A stretch of 64,000 nt of DNA, taken from the NCBI RefSeq assembly GCF_000372725.1, contig NW_005201338.1, positions 113,782-177,781 of the forward strand, given 5' to 3'. How positions within the stretch are numbered: position 1 is the stretch's first letter; the number at the start of each line of letters is the position of its first letter. Positions 51,461-61,924 of this stretch are shown piece by piece. Source of the stretch: Emiliania huxleyi CCMP1516 (Eukaryota; Haptophyta; Isochrysidales; Noelaerhabdaceae). The notes beneath the pieces were generated by a model. It saw nothing but the letters and a program-made list of their open reading frames with translations. It was not told the DNA's origin and made no database searches. The translations under genes were made by a program, and so were the position numbers.

Positions 51461-53381
51461 ATGACCGACACGCCGGAACGCCAGCCGCGCGACGCTGCCG
51501 GGGGCTCCCCCGCCGCCGACAGCGCCTCTAAAGAGGGGTGCTTCACCTTTGGTTCCGAGCCAGACTCCACTCGCAGCCTGCGGAACGGCCGACGCGACAT
51601 ATATTCGGCCTCGGCGCGGAAGATGGCGGTGCTGTCGAATCCAAAGACGCTCAGCGACGAGCTCCGCGCAGACCCCGAGTCTGCCGCGGTGTGGGACACC
51701 GTGGGTCGCGTCTGGAAGGCGCGCACGCCCACAGACGTGCGAGTGGAGGGCTTTTCGGGCTGGCGCGTCATTCTCTCGGCCCGGGCAAAAGTTGACCACA
51801 ATGGCAGCAGGCACCTCGACCTGTACATACACCCTCCGGAGCTGAGCGACCGCGCGAGTGAGCCGTCGGGGGCACGCGGAGGAGGGCGCCAAGGACAGGG
51901 CAAGCACAGCAACAAGGCGATCCGCGCGCTCGGCGCGCTGCACCGCGCTCTCGAGCTGCGGCTGGAGCACCGGAACCGCGGCTCGAGCTACGTCGACCCG
52001 CAGGAGCAGGAGTACATCCAGGTGGCGTCGCCGGAGGGCGCAGAGGCGGGCTGGCAAATGGCGGAGGTGGTGGCGGTGCAGCCCTTCGACGGCCGCTTCT
52101 GCGTCGAGGTGCTGATCGAGGGCAAGCCGCGGCTGCACCTGACCGCGGCGGGCGAGGGGAGCGAGTGGCGCCGGCTGGGGGAAGAGTACGAGGGGCCGCG
52201 GCGGAGGCCGCGGTGGAGCGAGGAGGGGCACGCCCACCTGACGAGGCGCGTGCTGCGCCGCTTCCACGGGCGCGCCTTCCTCGGCACCGTGGTCAGGTGG
52301 CTGCCGCCCGGCCTGCTCCCTGCGGGCGAAGCGGCGAGGCGCTCCTCGGACAGGGTGGCGGCGAGTGGCGCGGCGGCGGCGGCGCGGCTGAGCGTGGACG
52401 AGGGGGCGGCTCTCTTCCGGGTGTTGCACGACGACGGCGACGTGGAGGAGCTCGAGGAGTTCGAGGTGGAGGCGGCGCTGGAGGCGTTCGAGCAGAGGGC
52501 GGAGGGGGAGGGCGAGGAGGAGGAGGAGGAGGAGGAGGAGGAGGAGGAGGAAGGGGGCCGCGGCGAGGGGGAGGGGGAGGGGGAGGGGGGAGGGAGGGTG
52601 GCGGGCGAGGACGATGGGGAGGAGGGCGGCGAGGAGGGGGAGGAGGGCGATGGCGGCTCGCGGAAGCGTCCCCGCCCGTGGGGCGAGGAGGAGGACGCGG
52701 AGGTGGTGCGGCACGCGACGACCAAGGCGAGGGCGGTGGCGTGGAGCTCGCTCGCCGAGTCGCTCGGCCGCACCAAGCTCGGCTGCCAGGCGCGGTGGCG
52801 CACCACTTCATTATTATTATTACTATTTTATTATTACGATTATTATTACTACTATGATTATCGGCTGCCAGGCGCGGTGGCGCACCCTTCATTACTATTA
52901 TTACTATTACTATTATTACTATTATTATTACTATATTCTCGGCTGCCAGGCGCGGTGGCGCACCCTTCGCCTCGCGCGCGGGGACGGCGACCTCGCGCTT
53001 GGCGAGGCGAGGCTGAGGCAGAGGCAGGCCAGGGCGGCGCAGCAGGCGAGGCGCAACGCGACGGCGCCGCCCCCTGCACCGGCGGCGGTTGTGGCGGCGC
53101 CGCCGCCGGCTGTGGCGGCGCCGCCGCTGCCGCCGCCTACCGCGGGGAGGGGCATGGCGGCGGTGCTGGCCCTGCTGAGGCGCTTCGGGATCGAGCAGTA
53201 CGCTGGCGCGTTCGAGGCGACGGGGAACGACGACGTGAGCCTGCTGTACTCGCTGTCCGACGCGGAGCTGAAGCAGGTTGCCGAGGAGGTGCAGATGAAG
53301 CCCGGCCACCTCAGCAGGTGGTGCGGCTGGATGGCCGAGCTCCGCGCGAAGCGAGCCCCGGCGCAGAGACTCCTGACGTGA
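51461..53381 (+). CDS. Multi-domain chromatin reader: MBD-like, Tudor-like, SANT and SAM domains
   Basis: Two exons, 51461-52789 and 52950-53381; 586 residues. Residues about 75-125 resemble a methyl-CpG-binding domain (VEGFSGWRVILSARAKVDHN, HLDLYIHPPE). Residues about 190-235 are Tudor-like (GWQMAEVVAVQPFDGRFCVE). Residues about 260-345 are a second Tudor-like region (RFHGRAFLGTVVRWLPPGLL, ALFRVLHDDGDVEELEEFEV). A long Glu/Gly run follows. Residues 405-450 are a SANT/Myb-like repeat (WGEEEDAEVVRHATTKARAV, AWSSLAESLGRTKLGCQARW). Residues 515-580 are a SAM domain (LLRRFGIEQYAGAFEATGND, VSLLYSLSDAELKQVAEEVQ). The SANT repeat is interrupted by the intron and is only completed by splicing from GCQ to ARWRT. 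The start codon is uncertain (51218 also possible). Confidence 0.85.
52790..52949 (+). other. GC-AG intron made of two tandem units that copy the exon junction
   Basis: The sequence ggctgccag|gcgcggtggcg occurs three times: at the exon end (boundary after 52789), inside the intron (after 52871) and at the acceptor (after 52949). The intron is thus an 82-base unit plus a 78-base unit, each starting with the duplicated exon start and filled with ATT/ATTACT triplets. Using the first donor and last acceptor restores the SANT repeat in frame. Confidence 0.92.
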
Positions 53382-53417
53382 AGACAGGCGTCCGGGAAGC
53401 TAGACTTAACATGGCAA

Positions 53418-53545
53418 TAAATAAATAAATAAAACGGGCACGCCAAACGAGGGGTGGGAGAAGGACAGGGGTCCCCACCTGCGCGAGCAGGATCTTGTAA
53501 GGACGATCAGGGACACAGGGGAACGGGAGCGGGGACCGCATCGCG
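53418..53545 (+). repeat. Dispersed repeat family B copy
   Basis: Starts aataaataaataaataaaac about 35 bases after the MBD-like stop. Near-identical to 33867-34000 through gggagcggggaccgcatcgc. Confidence 0.92.
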
Positions 53546-53643
53546 GCTTAGTTTTCTTCTTTCGCGACTTGGCCTTGGTCGTCGCTGCTCGTGTTTGACT
53601 GTCGGCGACGGCTTCTAGGATCCTGACGCGTCGTGCGTTTTGC

Positions 53644-54177
53644 ATGGCAGCCAATCCAGCGAGAGTGCACGAGATCGACCAGGCCTTATGTCGAGCCGAA
53701 CAGGTCTTATGTCGAGCCGAACAACATTTTGTGAACAGCAAGGCGTTCGACGCCAAGGCGCTGTCCCACATTGTGGCCAACCTGCAATCACGCTGCCTCA
53801 TGACACCAGAACTGGCGAGGTGGTTTCTCGCCGCGCCACAGGCGACACAGTTCGCATGGCCAGAATCGGTCATGCATTCTTTGGGCACACCGCCGCTGGA
53901 GCTGGAAGCTGACGAGGCTCTCGCCTTCTATTCCTCGCTGTGTTCGCCTTCGCCAGCAAAGCGTAAGGCCCGACCTTTGAGGGAGAACGCCTGGCCAGCG
54001 CCAAACGAGCCGACACGCCAGGATTTCATCACGGCGACTAAGCGAGAGCTCGCCACTACGGCAAGAGAGGAGGATGTCTGGCAAAAGGCGGTAGACCTGC
54101 GGCTGAGCAAGGATGACTTGATCGAAGAGATGGAGCGAGAGCTAGCCGTCATGGCGGAGAGCCCCGTCGTCGCGTGA
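53644..54177 (+). CDS. Unknown 177-residue helical protein
   Basis: Mostly helical, no signal peptide or membrane segment. A 10-residue internal duplication is seen near the start (ALCRAEQVLCRAEQ). Later parts read NLQSRCLMTPELARWFLAAP, SLGTPPLELEADEALAFYSS and a charged C-terminus LSKDDLIEEMERELAVMAES. Codon use is coding-like and the frame is compact, but no family is recognised. Confidence 0.6.
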   Translation: MAANPARVHEIDQALCRAEQVLCRAEQHFVNSKAFDAKALSHIVANLQSRCLMTPELARWFLAAPQATQFAWPESVMHSLGTPPLELEADEALAFYSSLCSPSPAKRKARPLRENAWPAPNEPTRQDFITATKRELATTAREEDVWQKAVDLRLSKDDLIEEMERELAVMAESPVVA

Positions 54178-54490
54178 CACACGCGTAAGAAGACGTGTGA
54201 TGTGGCGCAGAATCTTCTAGTAAGAGACTCGCTCTAGAGTGTGTAGAGACAAGAGAGCGACGACGACACGACACCGGACCGGGATGACACGACAGTCGAC
54301 ACTTGTGTCTTGTGTGTGTGCGGTGGGACGTTGGGACTTGTGCGGCGTGGGGTCGCGTCGTCCTCTCGAAAATAACAAGAGCTCTCGCCGATAAAGCGAT
54401 TTCCTTTCCGGTACGCGACGCGATGGCGGATGGGCATGGGGAGCGAGTCCGGGGCCCCGTGCGGCCGCAAGAGCTCCAGCTCGAAAGAGC
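54178..54490. other. Convergent 3' intergenic region
   Basis: No gene or repeat recognised. Confidence 0.55.
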
Positions 54491-56925
54491 TCAGGGCGGC
54501 GGGATGCCGCCGTCGGGCTCGCCGGCCGCCACCACGCCCACGGGTGCGATGCACGGCGCCACCCACTCGCCGTAGCCCTGCGCCCCCTCGACCAGCCTCC
54601 ACTCCCACGCGGGCCGCAGCTGGCCGCACACCACGCTCTGCGGCGCACCCACCAGCGCAGCCGCGCCGCGCAACCGCACCCTTGCCCGCGCCGGCGGCTC
54701 GGCCCGCTCGCCCTGCCCCTCCCTGTCGCCCTGCAGGGCAAGCTCCTCGAGCAGCGTCGCCTCCCACCATGCGTCCTCCCACCACAGCTGCACCCCCTCG
54801 CCTACAGGCCAAGGCATACCGGCCCGTCACGCACGCCGCAGCCGACCCGCCCGCCGCGGCAGCTCGCCCCTCGCCCGCGCGTGTGGCGTGCAAAAAGTCG
54901 GACGGCGCACGAGGAGGCGCGGGCCGGAGGCGGTGCCACGCGACCCACTCCTGCAGCCGCTGCGCGGCGCCGTCGCGCTCTGCGAAGGCGAGGAACTCGA
55001 CGAGCGCCGCGTGCGGCTGGAGCTCGAGCAGCTCGACCTAAGGTCGGCGGCGAGCCGCGTGTGCAGCAGCCGCGTGTGCGCGGGGCCGTGCTGCTGCGGC
55101 TCGACCTCCCACCACGCTCCCCGCGCCGCCGGCTGGGCGAGGCTCGCCTCGGCCGTCCTGCCCACGCTCGCCCACGGGTGGACCTCGAGGGGCGGGCCGA
55201 GGGGCGGCGCGGCGGAGGCGGCGAGCAGCTCGGCCCCTCCGGAGGGGCTGGGCGCTGTTCCCCTGCCTGCTCCCCTGCCTGCTCCCCTGCCGGCCTCGGC
55301 GAGTGGGCGCAGGGCGCGCAGCGGCGGGGGAGGGACCACCCGCCACGACCCCTCCCTCTGCATCTCCCAGTCGGGACGCACGCGCCTGCGGGGAGGCGGG
55401 GGAGGGGGGGGAGGGGGGTGGAGGGGGGGGAGGGGGGTGGAGGGCTGGCTCAAGGGCGAGGGCAGCGTGTGCAACGCGGGCCGACGGCGCGGCTGCGCGC
55501 CTCTCGTGCACGCGCAAGGCCGTGTCGGCGTTGCGGGCGAGCAAGAAGAGTGTCACCTCCCTGCTCCCCTCCCTGCTCCCCACCCTGCACCCTTCCTCCG
55601 CGGCTTCCCCCTCGGCGAGAGCTGCTCCGCCGCCCTCCCCCCCGGGCCCAGAGCCGGTGGCCGGCGGTGGGCCGAGGAGCAGCTTGTCGTCTGCGATCGC
55701 CGCCTATCCCATGAGGAGGAGCGGCTCCTTCCACGGCTCACTGCTGATGGCCGAGGAGGAGTCGGCCGTCTGCGATGGCCGCCTGCCACCAGCCGCCGTC
55801 CTGCAGCACCTGGACGGTGCCGCCGCCCGCCGCGGCCGCCAGGAAGTTGGTGGGCGCGCGCGGCGGCCGCGGCCTCGTGAAGCCCGCCGCGACCCACTCG
55901 GTGGCGCGGCTGCGGCCTTGCGGCGGCCAGCGCCACTCGCTCCCCTCCTCGTCGGGTCCGTACTCCTCGACGAAGTCCTCGTCGCCGTCGACGCAGACGC
56001 GGAAGCGGCCCTCGCCCAGCAGCTCGCGCACCTCCGCCGCCCGCCACCGCGTCGCCCCCCCCTCCTCCACCTCTACGTCCACAACCTCCCCGACCGCCGC
56101 AGCCCTCCCCTCGCCGCCCGACCTCGCCCTCTCGCCGCCGCCTCGCGGCCTCGCGCCGTCGGGCCACCGCCAGGTCTTGCCCTCGTCCCGCAGCCGCAGC
56201 TCCTCCTCCTTCGCCTCCTCGGCCGCCACCGCCACGAACCGAGCCCCGCCGAGCAGCCTCCGCACCTCGGCCACCCTCCAGCCCTCGCCGGCGCACCAGC
56301 CCGCCAGCTCGACGCGCGAGGCGAGGAGCGGCATCTGCCGCGCGCTGTACTGCGGCGGGGGCGCGCCCGCCGGCAGCAGCAGCTGCGTGTCTGCCGGGAG
56401 CCGCGTCGCCGGCCCGAGCGGCCCGAGCTCGGCGTCGAGCACGCCGTTGGCCGCGACCAGGCTGTCACACTCGAGGCCGAGCGCGGCGGCGGCGGCGCGC
56501 GGCGTCTCGTTCTCCGCGACGGCGTGGACGAGCGGCAGCGCGAGGATGGTGCGCCGCCGCAGGCGCGACGTGCTCACCAGTCCCTCGAGCCGCGAGGCGT
56601 TGAGCGCCAGGACGGCGGCCACCGGGACGCCAAAGCGGCGAGAGACCTCCTTCGGCGTGTCGTCCTCTTCGCAAAAGTAGTGCGCGGCCTCGAGCAGCGC
56701 ACGCGGCGGCTCCGGCTCGGGGAGCTCGAACTCGACGTGCACCTGCCGCGAGCGCACGCCGATGGCGCGCGCGGGCACCCAGCAGCCCTCGGCGTAGATG
56801 GCCTCGAGCAGGTCGCCGACCACCGGCATGGCGGCCACCGCCGCGCGAGGCGCGGGCTTGCTCTGCTGCTGCTGCTTGGGGGGCGTGCCGCCGGCCTCCG
56901 GACGTGCGCGCTTCTCCTGGGGCAT
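54491..56925 (-). CDS. LysM-like and Tudor/Agenet-repeat protein, multi-exon
   Basis: Exon 1 (56925-55783, 381 codons) has no signal peptide. It encodes a Tudor/Agenet-like module (VGDLLEAIYAEGCWVPARAI), two LysM-like motifs (HYFCEEDDTPKEVSRRFGVP and VHAVAENETPRAAAAALGLE), then more Agenet-like modules (GWRVAEVRRLLGGARFVAVA, TRWRAAEVRELLGEGRFRVC, GWWQ). Exon 2 starts at 55703 (AAIADDKLLLGPPP). Later coding pieces on the same strand, at approximate positions, include WEMQREGSWRVVPPP (about 55370), VELLELQPHAALVEFLAFAE (about 55035) and a last exon to 54491 with GEGVQLWWEDAWWEATLLEE and AWEWRLVEGAQGYGEWVAP. Exon limits after exon 2 are not resolved. Probably a nuclear or cytosolic reader protein; function is inference. 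Confidence 0.65.
55704..55782 (-). other. 79-base GC-AG intron starting with a copy of the downstream exon start
   Basis: Intron 1 of the LysM/Tudor gene. Its first 34 bases (gcggccatcgcagacggccg then actcctcctcggcc) match the first 34 bases of exon 2 (gcggcgatcgcagacgacaa then gctgctcctcggcc) at 28 of 34. The period is 79 bases, exactly the intron length. Unspliced reading gives AAIADGRLLLGHQQ and a stop, an echo of exon 2 AAIADDKLLLG. Confidence 0.88.
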
Positions 56926-58234
56926 GCCGCAAGACTGGCGGCGCCAAAAGCCAAAAGAAATTACCGAGTCATCCGGCCCGCTGGGTGCGCTTCTTAGCTC
57001 CCCGGCCCTGGATGTGCGGTTAATGACTGCACTCCAAGTGCTCCAAGTACTTAAACATAAATCTCTTCGAGATGAGACCGCCAGTGGAGTTGGAGTCCAC
57101 CGTGCACCGCGCTGCGAGCCTGTCGTGTCCCTTGTCAGGAGCAGGAGAGCCCCACGTGTGCCCCTGATCGTCCTTCCAAAATCCTGCTCGTGCAGGTGTG
57201 GACCCTGTCCTCCTCCCCTATCCCTCGTTTGGGTTGTCTCTTTTCTTTCTTTCTTTCTTTTAGCACCGCGAGGTGGCATGAAGGTTGCAGCGAGAATCGG
57301 CGAGGGACTGCGAAGTTTTATTTCTTTCTTCGGCGTACCTGCGGCGCTTATGGGGGTCGTCCCCCCCCGTGCGAGCCGCCACGGTGTCGTGGCGCGCCGC
57401 GGGGTCGGGCCCTGGATCAAGGTTCAGAGCGCGAACACTGGGGGGTCCCTCTCGCATGGGGGGCTGAAGATACGTGCCACTCCTTCCGGGAGACCGGCCC
57501 TTGGATCCTCCTCACCGTTACTAGTGCTGGCTGCCCATTTGTGCAGCTAGGTGTCCCACTAACCACCGCGGATGTCCTGCCGTGCAAAGCTCGCGGATTA
57601 GGTAAGTAGTTAGCGTCGGCTGATGGGTGCTTGTCGCGCGTGCGCGTATGTGCCCCGGGGGGGGGCGCGGGTGGTGTGTCGCCCCCCTCCTCTTGCGTTA
57701 ATGAAATTGGACAACCTCTCGGCTGACTTTGCGGTTCTCGGTCCTCGAGAGGGTCAACCAGCTTCGAGACGACGACAAGAACCACGATGTCCAGCAGCTG
57801 CAGTACTCGATGATGCGCTGCCGCAGCGCGACGCCATTTGTAGTATTGTTCTGTGTGAGCGGCGGTGCCGCACAGGCCGCTCTCCCTCGCCTCGGCGGTG
57901 TGCGGGTGGTGCGGCGTGGCGCGGGCCGGGGGCGCGCGGTAGGCGTACGGGGCCGCGTGCGCGTGGCCCGCCCGTGCGTGGTGCCCCTGGCTGGGTCGGG
58001 CAGCGCATCGCGAGTGAGGCCCCGGGGTGGGGCAGGTGAGGGAGGGGGCGGGGACGGCCGGGCCCCGGTGAGCCCCGGGAGGCCCGAACACCCGTCCCCG
58101 CTGCTGTGAAAAGCACCCAACGGGCTTCTTGTCCTCGGCGACGAGGCGTGTGTGTGGCCTCGGCCGCGCGGCCGGCAGACGCTGAGCGAGGAGCCCTCAG
58201 GAGAGTCAGCGACAACGTCGCCGCGACGGCATCG
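56926..58234. other. Intergenic DNA with a reversed family B repeat
   Basis: Holds the repeat at 57110-57330 and GC-rich DNA with runs of C and G. Overlapping open frames on both strands show no domain. Confidence 0.5.
57110..57330 (-). repeat. Dispersed repeat family B copy, reversed, with both halves
   Basis: Read on the minus strand it has a left module (cagtccctcgccgattctcg, ctgcaaccttcatgccacct), an A-rich linker of aaag units and the right module (gacaacccaaacgagggata, cctgcacgagcaggattttg). This shows that the family is built of two modules joined by an A-rich linker; the left module also appears at 33760-33810. Confidence 0.8.
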
Positions 58235-60202
58235 ATGCCTGAGGAGGACGCTCCGCAGGCGCCCTCCTGGCAGGACACCAACGAGGTGGCTCGCGACCTC
58301 CACCGCGCGCTCGCCGGCCCGTCCGCGCCGCTCGTCCCTCGCTCACACACCGCCGACGAGACGAGTCTGCCGTCGCACTACCGAATCGCGCCTTCGGTCG
58401 GGACCGCGTCCGACAATGCGCAGCCTGGCGGCTTCCGGCGCGCGCACCTGAGGCTCGCGCTCGGCACGCTCCCCGAGTATGCCTCGCAGCCGCTCACTGC
58501 GCACCTCTCCTCAAAGCGCTGGGCGGTGGTGCTGCAGCTCGCCGACGGCACGGAGGTGCAGTACAAGTCGCGAGGCTACCGCCGTGGCCTCGGCCCCACC
58601 GTGCTGCACCTTCCCGACGGGTCGGCGCCTCCTCCTCCTCCTCCCTCCGTCTGCCTGCTGTGGCGGCCTCGCTCCATCTCGTACTGGCGCGCGGGCCTAG
58701 TCAGCACTGCAACCTCTCTGCCTCTCCTCCGCCTGGCCTCCTCTCGATCTCGCACCGATGCGTGTGCCGGGCACGGCTGACCGCGGTGGCGGGCCGTGCT
58801 GCTGACTGCTGCGCCCAGTGACAGCAGGTGCTCCCTCTCCTACCTCCTCGGTGCGATCCTCTTTGTCGAGGGGTCGGTCGCGTGGATGGTGCCTGCGTGG
58901 GGGGATGCGGAGCGAGGCGCGCCGCCCGACACGGCGCACGCCCTCGTCGAGTGGCCGTACTTTTGGGGCTCGCTGCTGGTGCGCGACGGAGCGGCCGCTG
59001 CAGCACATACGCCACAGCACACACACACGCTACGCAGACACGACAGCAGACACGCTACAGCAGACACGACAGCAGACACGCTACAGCAGACCGCTCCAAC
59101 TCTCACCGCCACCACCGCACGCACACCACACCGCCGCCACACCATCGCCACACCGCCGCCACACCGCCGCCACCACAGCACCGCCGCCCGCTTCACCGCC
59201 GCGCCCCCGCCTGTCCGGCCAGTTCGGCGCCGGCTGCTACCTATCCTTTGTGGAGGTGATCAACGCCAACCTCGAGCAGGAGGTGCTCAACGAGGAGGAG
59301 CTGCAGCGCGACGGGCTGCAGCCGCTGCAGCCGCAGCCGCAGCCGCAGCCGCCGCAGCGGGGGCGGGGGCGGGGGCAGGGGCTGGGCGAGGCGCTGCGCG
59401 AGGGCCTGCGCGAGGGCCTGCTGTGCCAGCCGAGCCTCGCCGACTCGCCGCGCCTCGCTGCCTCGCCTGGCGGCGGGAGGGAGCCTCCGCTAGTGAGGCG
59501 TGCCTCCCGCGACTTGTCGCACCAGTCGCTGCCGAGCCGAGAGGGCGGCGGGCGGCGGAGCAGCGCTGACTCGCCAGCGGGGTGCGTCGAGTGGCTCCGC
59601 TCGCTCGCCTGGTGGGAGGCGCAGCTCGGCTCGCTGCTCTGGTGGGCCGTCCTTGTCCAGCTGGTCGGAGGACTCCTCTTCGCAGTCTCGTGCGGCCCGC
59701 CCCGGCCCACCCCCTCCCCCGCCCGCAGCCCACACGCACGCAGCCCCCTTGCCCCCCGCCCCCCTCCTCGACCCGCGCCTCCCCGCCCCCGCGCCGCGCG
59801 CGCAGGTGCTACGCGGGGCTGCCCGGAGGGAGCGCCAGCCTGCCTGCCCCCGCCGGCTGGCACGCGCAGCTCTGGTGCTACGTGCCCTGCTTCGCGGGCT
59901 CCGTCTGTTTCGTCTTCGCCTCGGCCGTCTTCGTGGCGGAGGCGTCCGTCGAGCCGCGCAGCCTCGGCGCGAGCATCGCCCGCCTCAACCTCGCCGGCTC
60001 CGCCCTCTTCCTCCTCGCATCGGCCGGCTACTTCCTCGCCGAGCCACCCTCGAGCCCGCTGCCGGCGCAGGCGCGCTTCCCCGCCTCGGAGGGGCTGGTG
60101 CGCCTGCCCTTCGCGGTTGGCTCCGCCTGCTTCCTGGTGAGCGCGCTCCTCGCGCTCGCCGAGCTGCTCGTCGTGGACGCGGAGAGGACGCCGGAGCGGT
60201 GA
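58235..60202 (+). CDS. Multi-pass membrane protein with repeated YrhK-like hairpins
   Basis: Four exons: 58235-58620, 58828-58978, 59223-59689 and 59806-60202; 466 residues. All three introns are GT-AG, unlike most in this window. Exon 1 is soluble (WQDTNEVARDLHRALAG, SSKRWAVVLQLADGTEVQYK). Membrane segments: SLSYLLGAILFVEGSVAWMV, CYLSFVEVINAN region, LLWWAVLVQLVGGLLFAVSC, WCYVPCFAGSVCFVFASAVF, LNLAGSALFLLASAGYFLAE and FAVGSACFLVSALLALAELL. The recurring G-S-x-x-F-x-x-x-S/G pattern resembles the bacterial YrhK hairpin. A Gln/Pro and Arg/Gly loop sits between the halves. Intron 2 (58979-59222) is filled with acacgctacagcag-type and caccgccgccac-type repeats. Function unknown. Confidence 0.75.
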
Positions 60203-60600
60203 GGCGCGAGCCACTTTGCTCTTCTACCGACTACCCACGCACCCCCTGCGGCTTCTGCCGCTTGCTCGACTTGCGCTTGCTACGTGCTATGCCTTGTGGC
60301 CACAGCTATAAAGTACTCCCACTGTGCTGTTCGCGAGTAATCCTCTCCTCGCTACGTGCTATGGCCACAGCCTCTGTAGTGCTCAGTACTCCCACTGTGG
60401 TCCACTCGCGAGCAATCGCTAAAGTTGCCGTCGCTTAGGGCGGCTATAAATAAATAAAATAGAGCAGTCAACCCCCCCCGTGGGATTAGGGCAGCAACCC
60501 GACGGGCTCGGGCAGACCCCGCCCTGCTCGGAGGGCGTGCACCACCACAGCACACAGACTTTATCTAGGCACTGCACGGCTCCTCGGGATTTCTGGGGAC

Positions 60601-60601
60601 G

Positions 60602-60645
<44 letters not shown>

Positions 60646-60648
60646 TCA
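60601..60648 (+). repeat. (GTGC)n microsatellite
   Basis: About eleven uninterrupted gtgc units. Confidence 0.95.
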
Positions 60649-60730
60649 GGGTTCGTGATTTCACATGGAAACAGCGAATCGGTTTCACTTTCACTTTCAC
60701 TTCACATTTCATGTGAAACGAAATTTCACT
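60649..60730. repeat. TTTCAC-rich block, inverted relative to 62600-62715
   Basis: Order here: cagggttcgtgatttcacat, several tttcac units, catttcatgtgaaacg. The reverse complement of 62600-62715 has the same order, starting cagggttcgtgagtg. Both are flanked by GTGC/CGTG microsatellites. Confidence 0.7.
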
Positions 60731-60989
60731 TTTTCGAGCGAGTGTGAAGAGTCGTGTGAACGTGATTGATGACGGATGCTCCCACCGAGTTCCGACACTC
60801 TGACACTCACTTGCACAGACAGGTGTCTCGGCTCCCAAGCAGCAGCCAAGATGAAGGAGGCTGGAGATATTGGTCTCGCTGAGCTGATGTGTACACTAGA
60901 CCTATATGAATCTCATGGCATGCTGTGGGCGAATACGGTGCTGATGGTGGGATGAACTCTCTCAGCAGTCGAGAGTCGACTCTCGACGC

Positions 60990-61832
60990 ATCGGGAGGGC
61001 GGCCGCGGCGGTGTAGGGGCGGCGGCGAGCTCCCGGTTGCAAATACTCGCCTTACAGTCCAAGATGGCGGCTCGCGCCCCCATCCGTGCACCGGCGTGCC
61101 ACTCTAGTCCCGCCTGCCGCCCAGATACCGAGGGCGGGGCGCACTCTTCGACTTGGGCTATTATTGCGGGGCGCACTCTTCGACTTGGGCTATTATTTGC
61201 CACCGGGAGGGCGGCGGCGGCGGTGTAGGGGCGGCGGCGAGCTCCCGGTTGCAAATACTCGCCTCACAGTCCAAGATGGCGGCTCGCGCCCCCATCCGTG
61301 CACCGGCGTGCCACTCTAGCCCCGCCTGCCGCCCAGATACCGAGGGCGGGGCGCACTCTTCGACTTGGGCTATTATTTGCCACCGGGAGGGCGGCGGCGG
61401 CGGTAGGGTCGGCGGCGAGCTCCCGGTTGCAAATACTCGCCTCACAGTCCAAGATGGCGGCTCGCGCCCCCATCCGTGCACCAGTGTGCCACTCTAGTCC
61501 CGCCTGCCGCCCAGATACCGAGGGCGGGGCGCACTCTTCGACTTGGGCCATTATTTGCCACCGGGAGGGCGGCGGCGGCGGTGTAGGGGCGGCGGCGAGC
61601 TCCCGGTTGCAAATACTCGCCTTACAGTCCAAGATGGCGGCTCGCGCCCCCATCCGTGCACCGGCGTGCCACTCTAGTCCCGCCTGCCGCCCAGATACCG
61701 AGGGCGGGGCGCACTCTTCGACTTGGGCCATTATTTGCCACCGGGAGGGCGGCGGCGGCGGTGTAGGGGCGGCGGCGAGCTCCCGGTTGCAAATACTCGC
61801 CTCACAGTCCAAGATGGCGGCTCGCGCCCCCA
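60990..61832 (+). repeat. Satellite array, about 180-bp unit, four to five copies
   Basis: Units start at about 61171, 61351, 61529 and 61709 (anchor gcgcactcttcgacttgggc), spaced 178-180 bases, and a first incomplete unit begins near 60990. Copies differ at only a few positions. Each contains ccgggagggcggcggcgg, gcaaatactcgcc, ccaagatggcggctcgcgcc and gccgcccagataccgagggc. A 30-base partial duplication of the anchor lies at 61140-61170. GC-rich with many CpG. Confidence 0.95.
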
Positions 61833-61924
61833 AGCATCCATGCTCTGATGTGTCGCTTGGGTCGCCTCTGCTGCTGTGTCTCTGTCTTAGCCAGATATCG
61901 AGAGCGCGCGACGACAACCAACCC

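Larger units (their letters stand above)
60203..60975. other. Intergenic DNA with simple repeats
   Basis: Contains a direct repeat of gctacgtgctatg (60278 and 60352, with similar following sequence), an A-rich aaataaataaaa tract (60447), a CGTG microsatellite and TTTCAC repeats. No gene. Confidence 0.55.
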
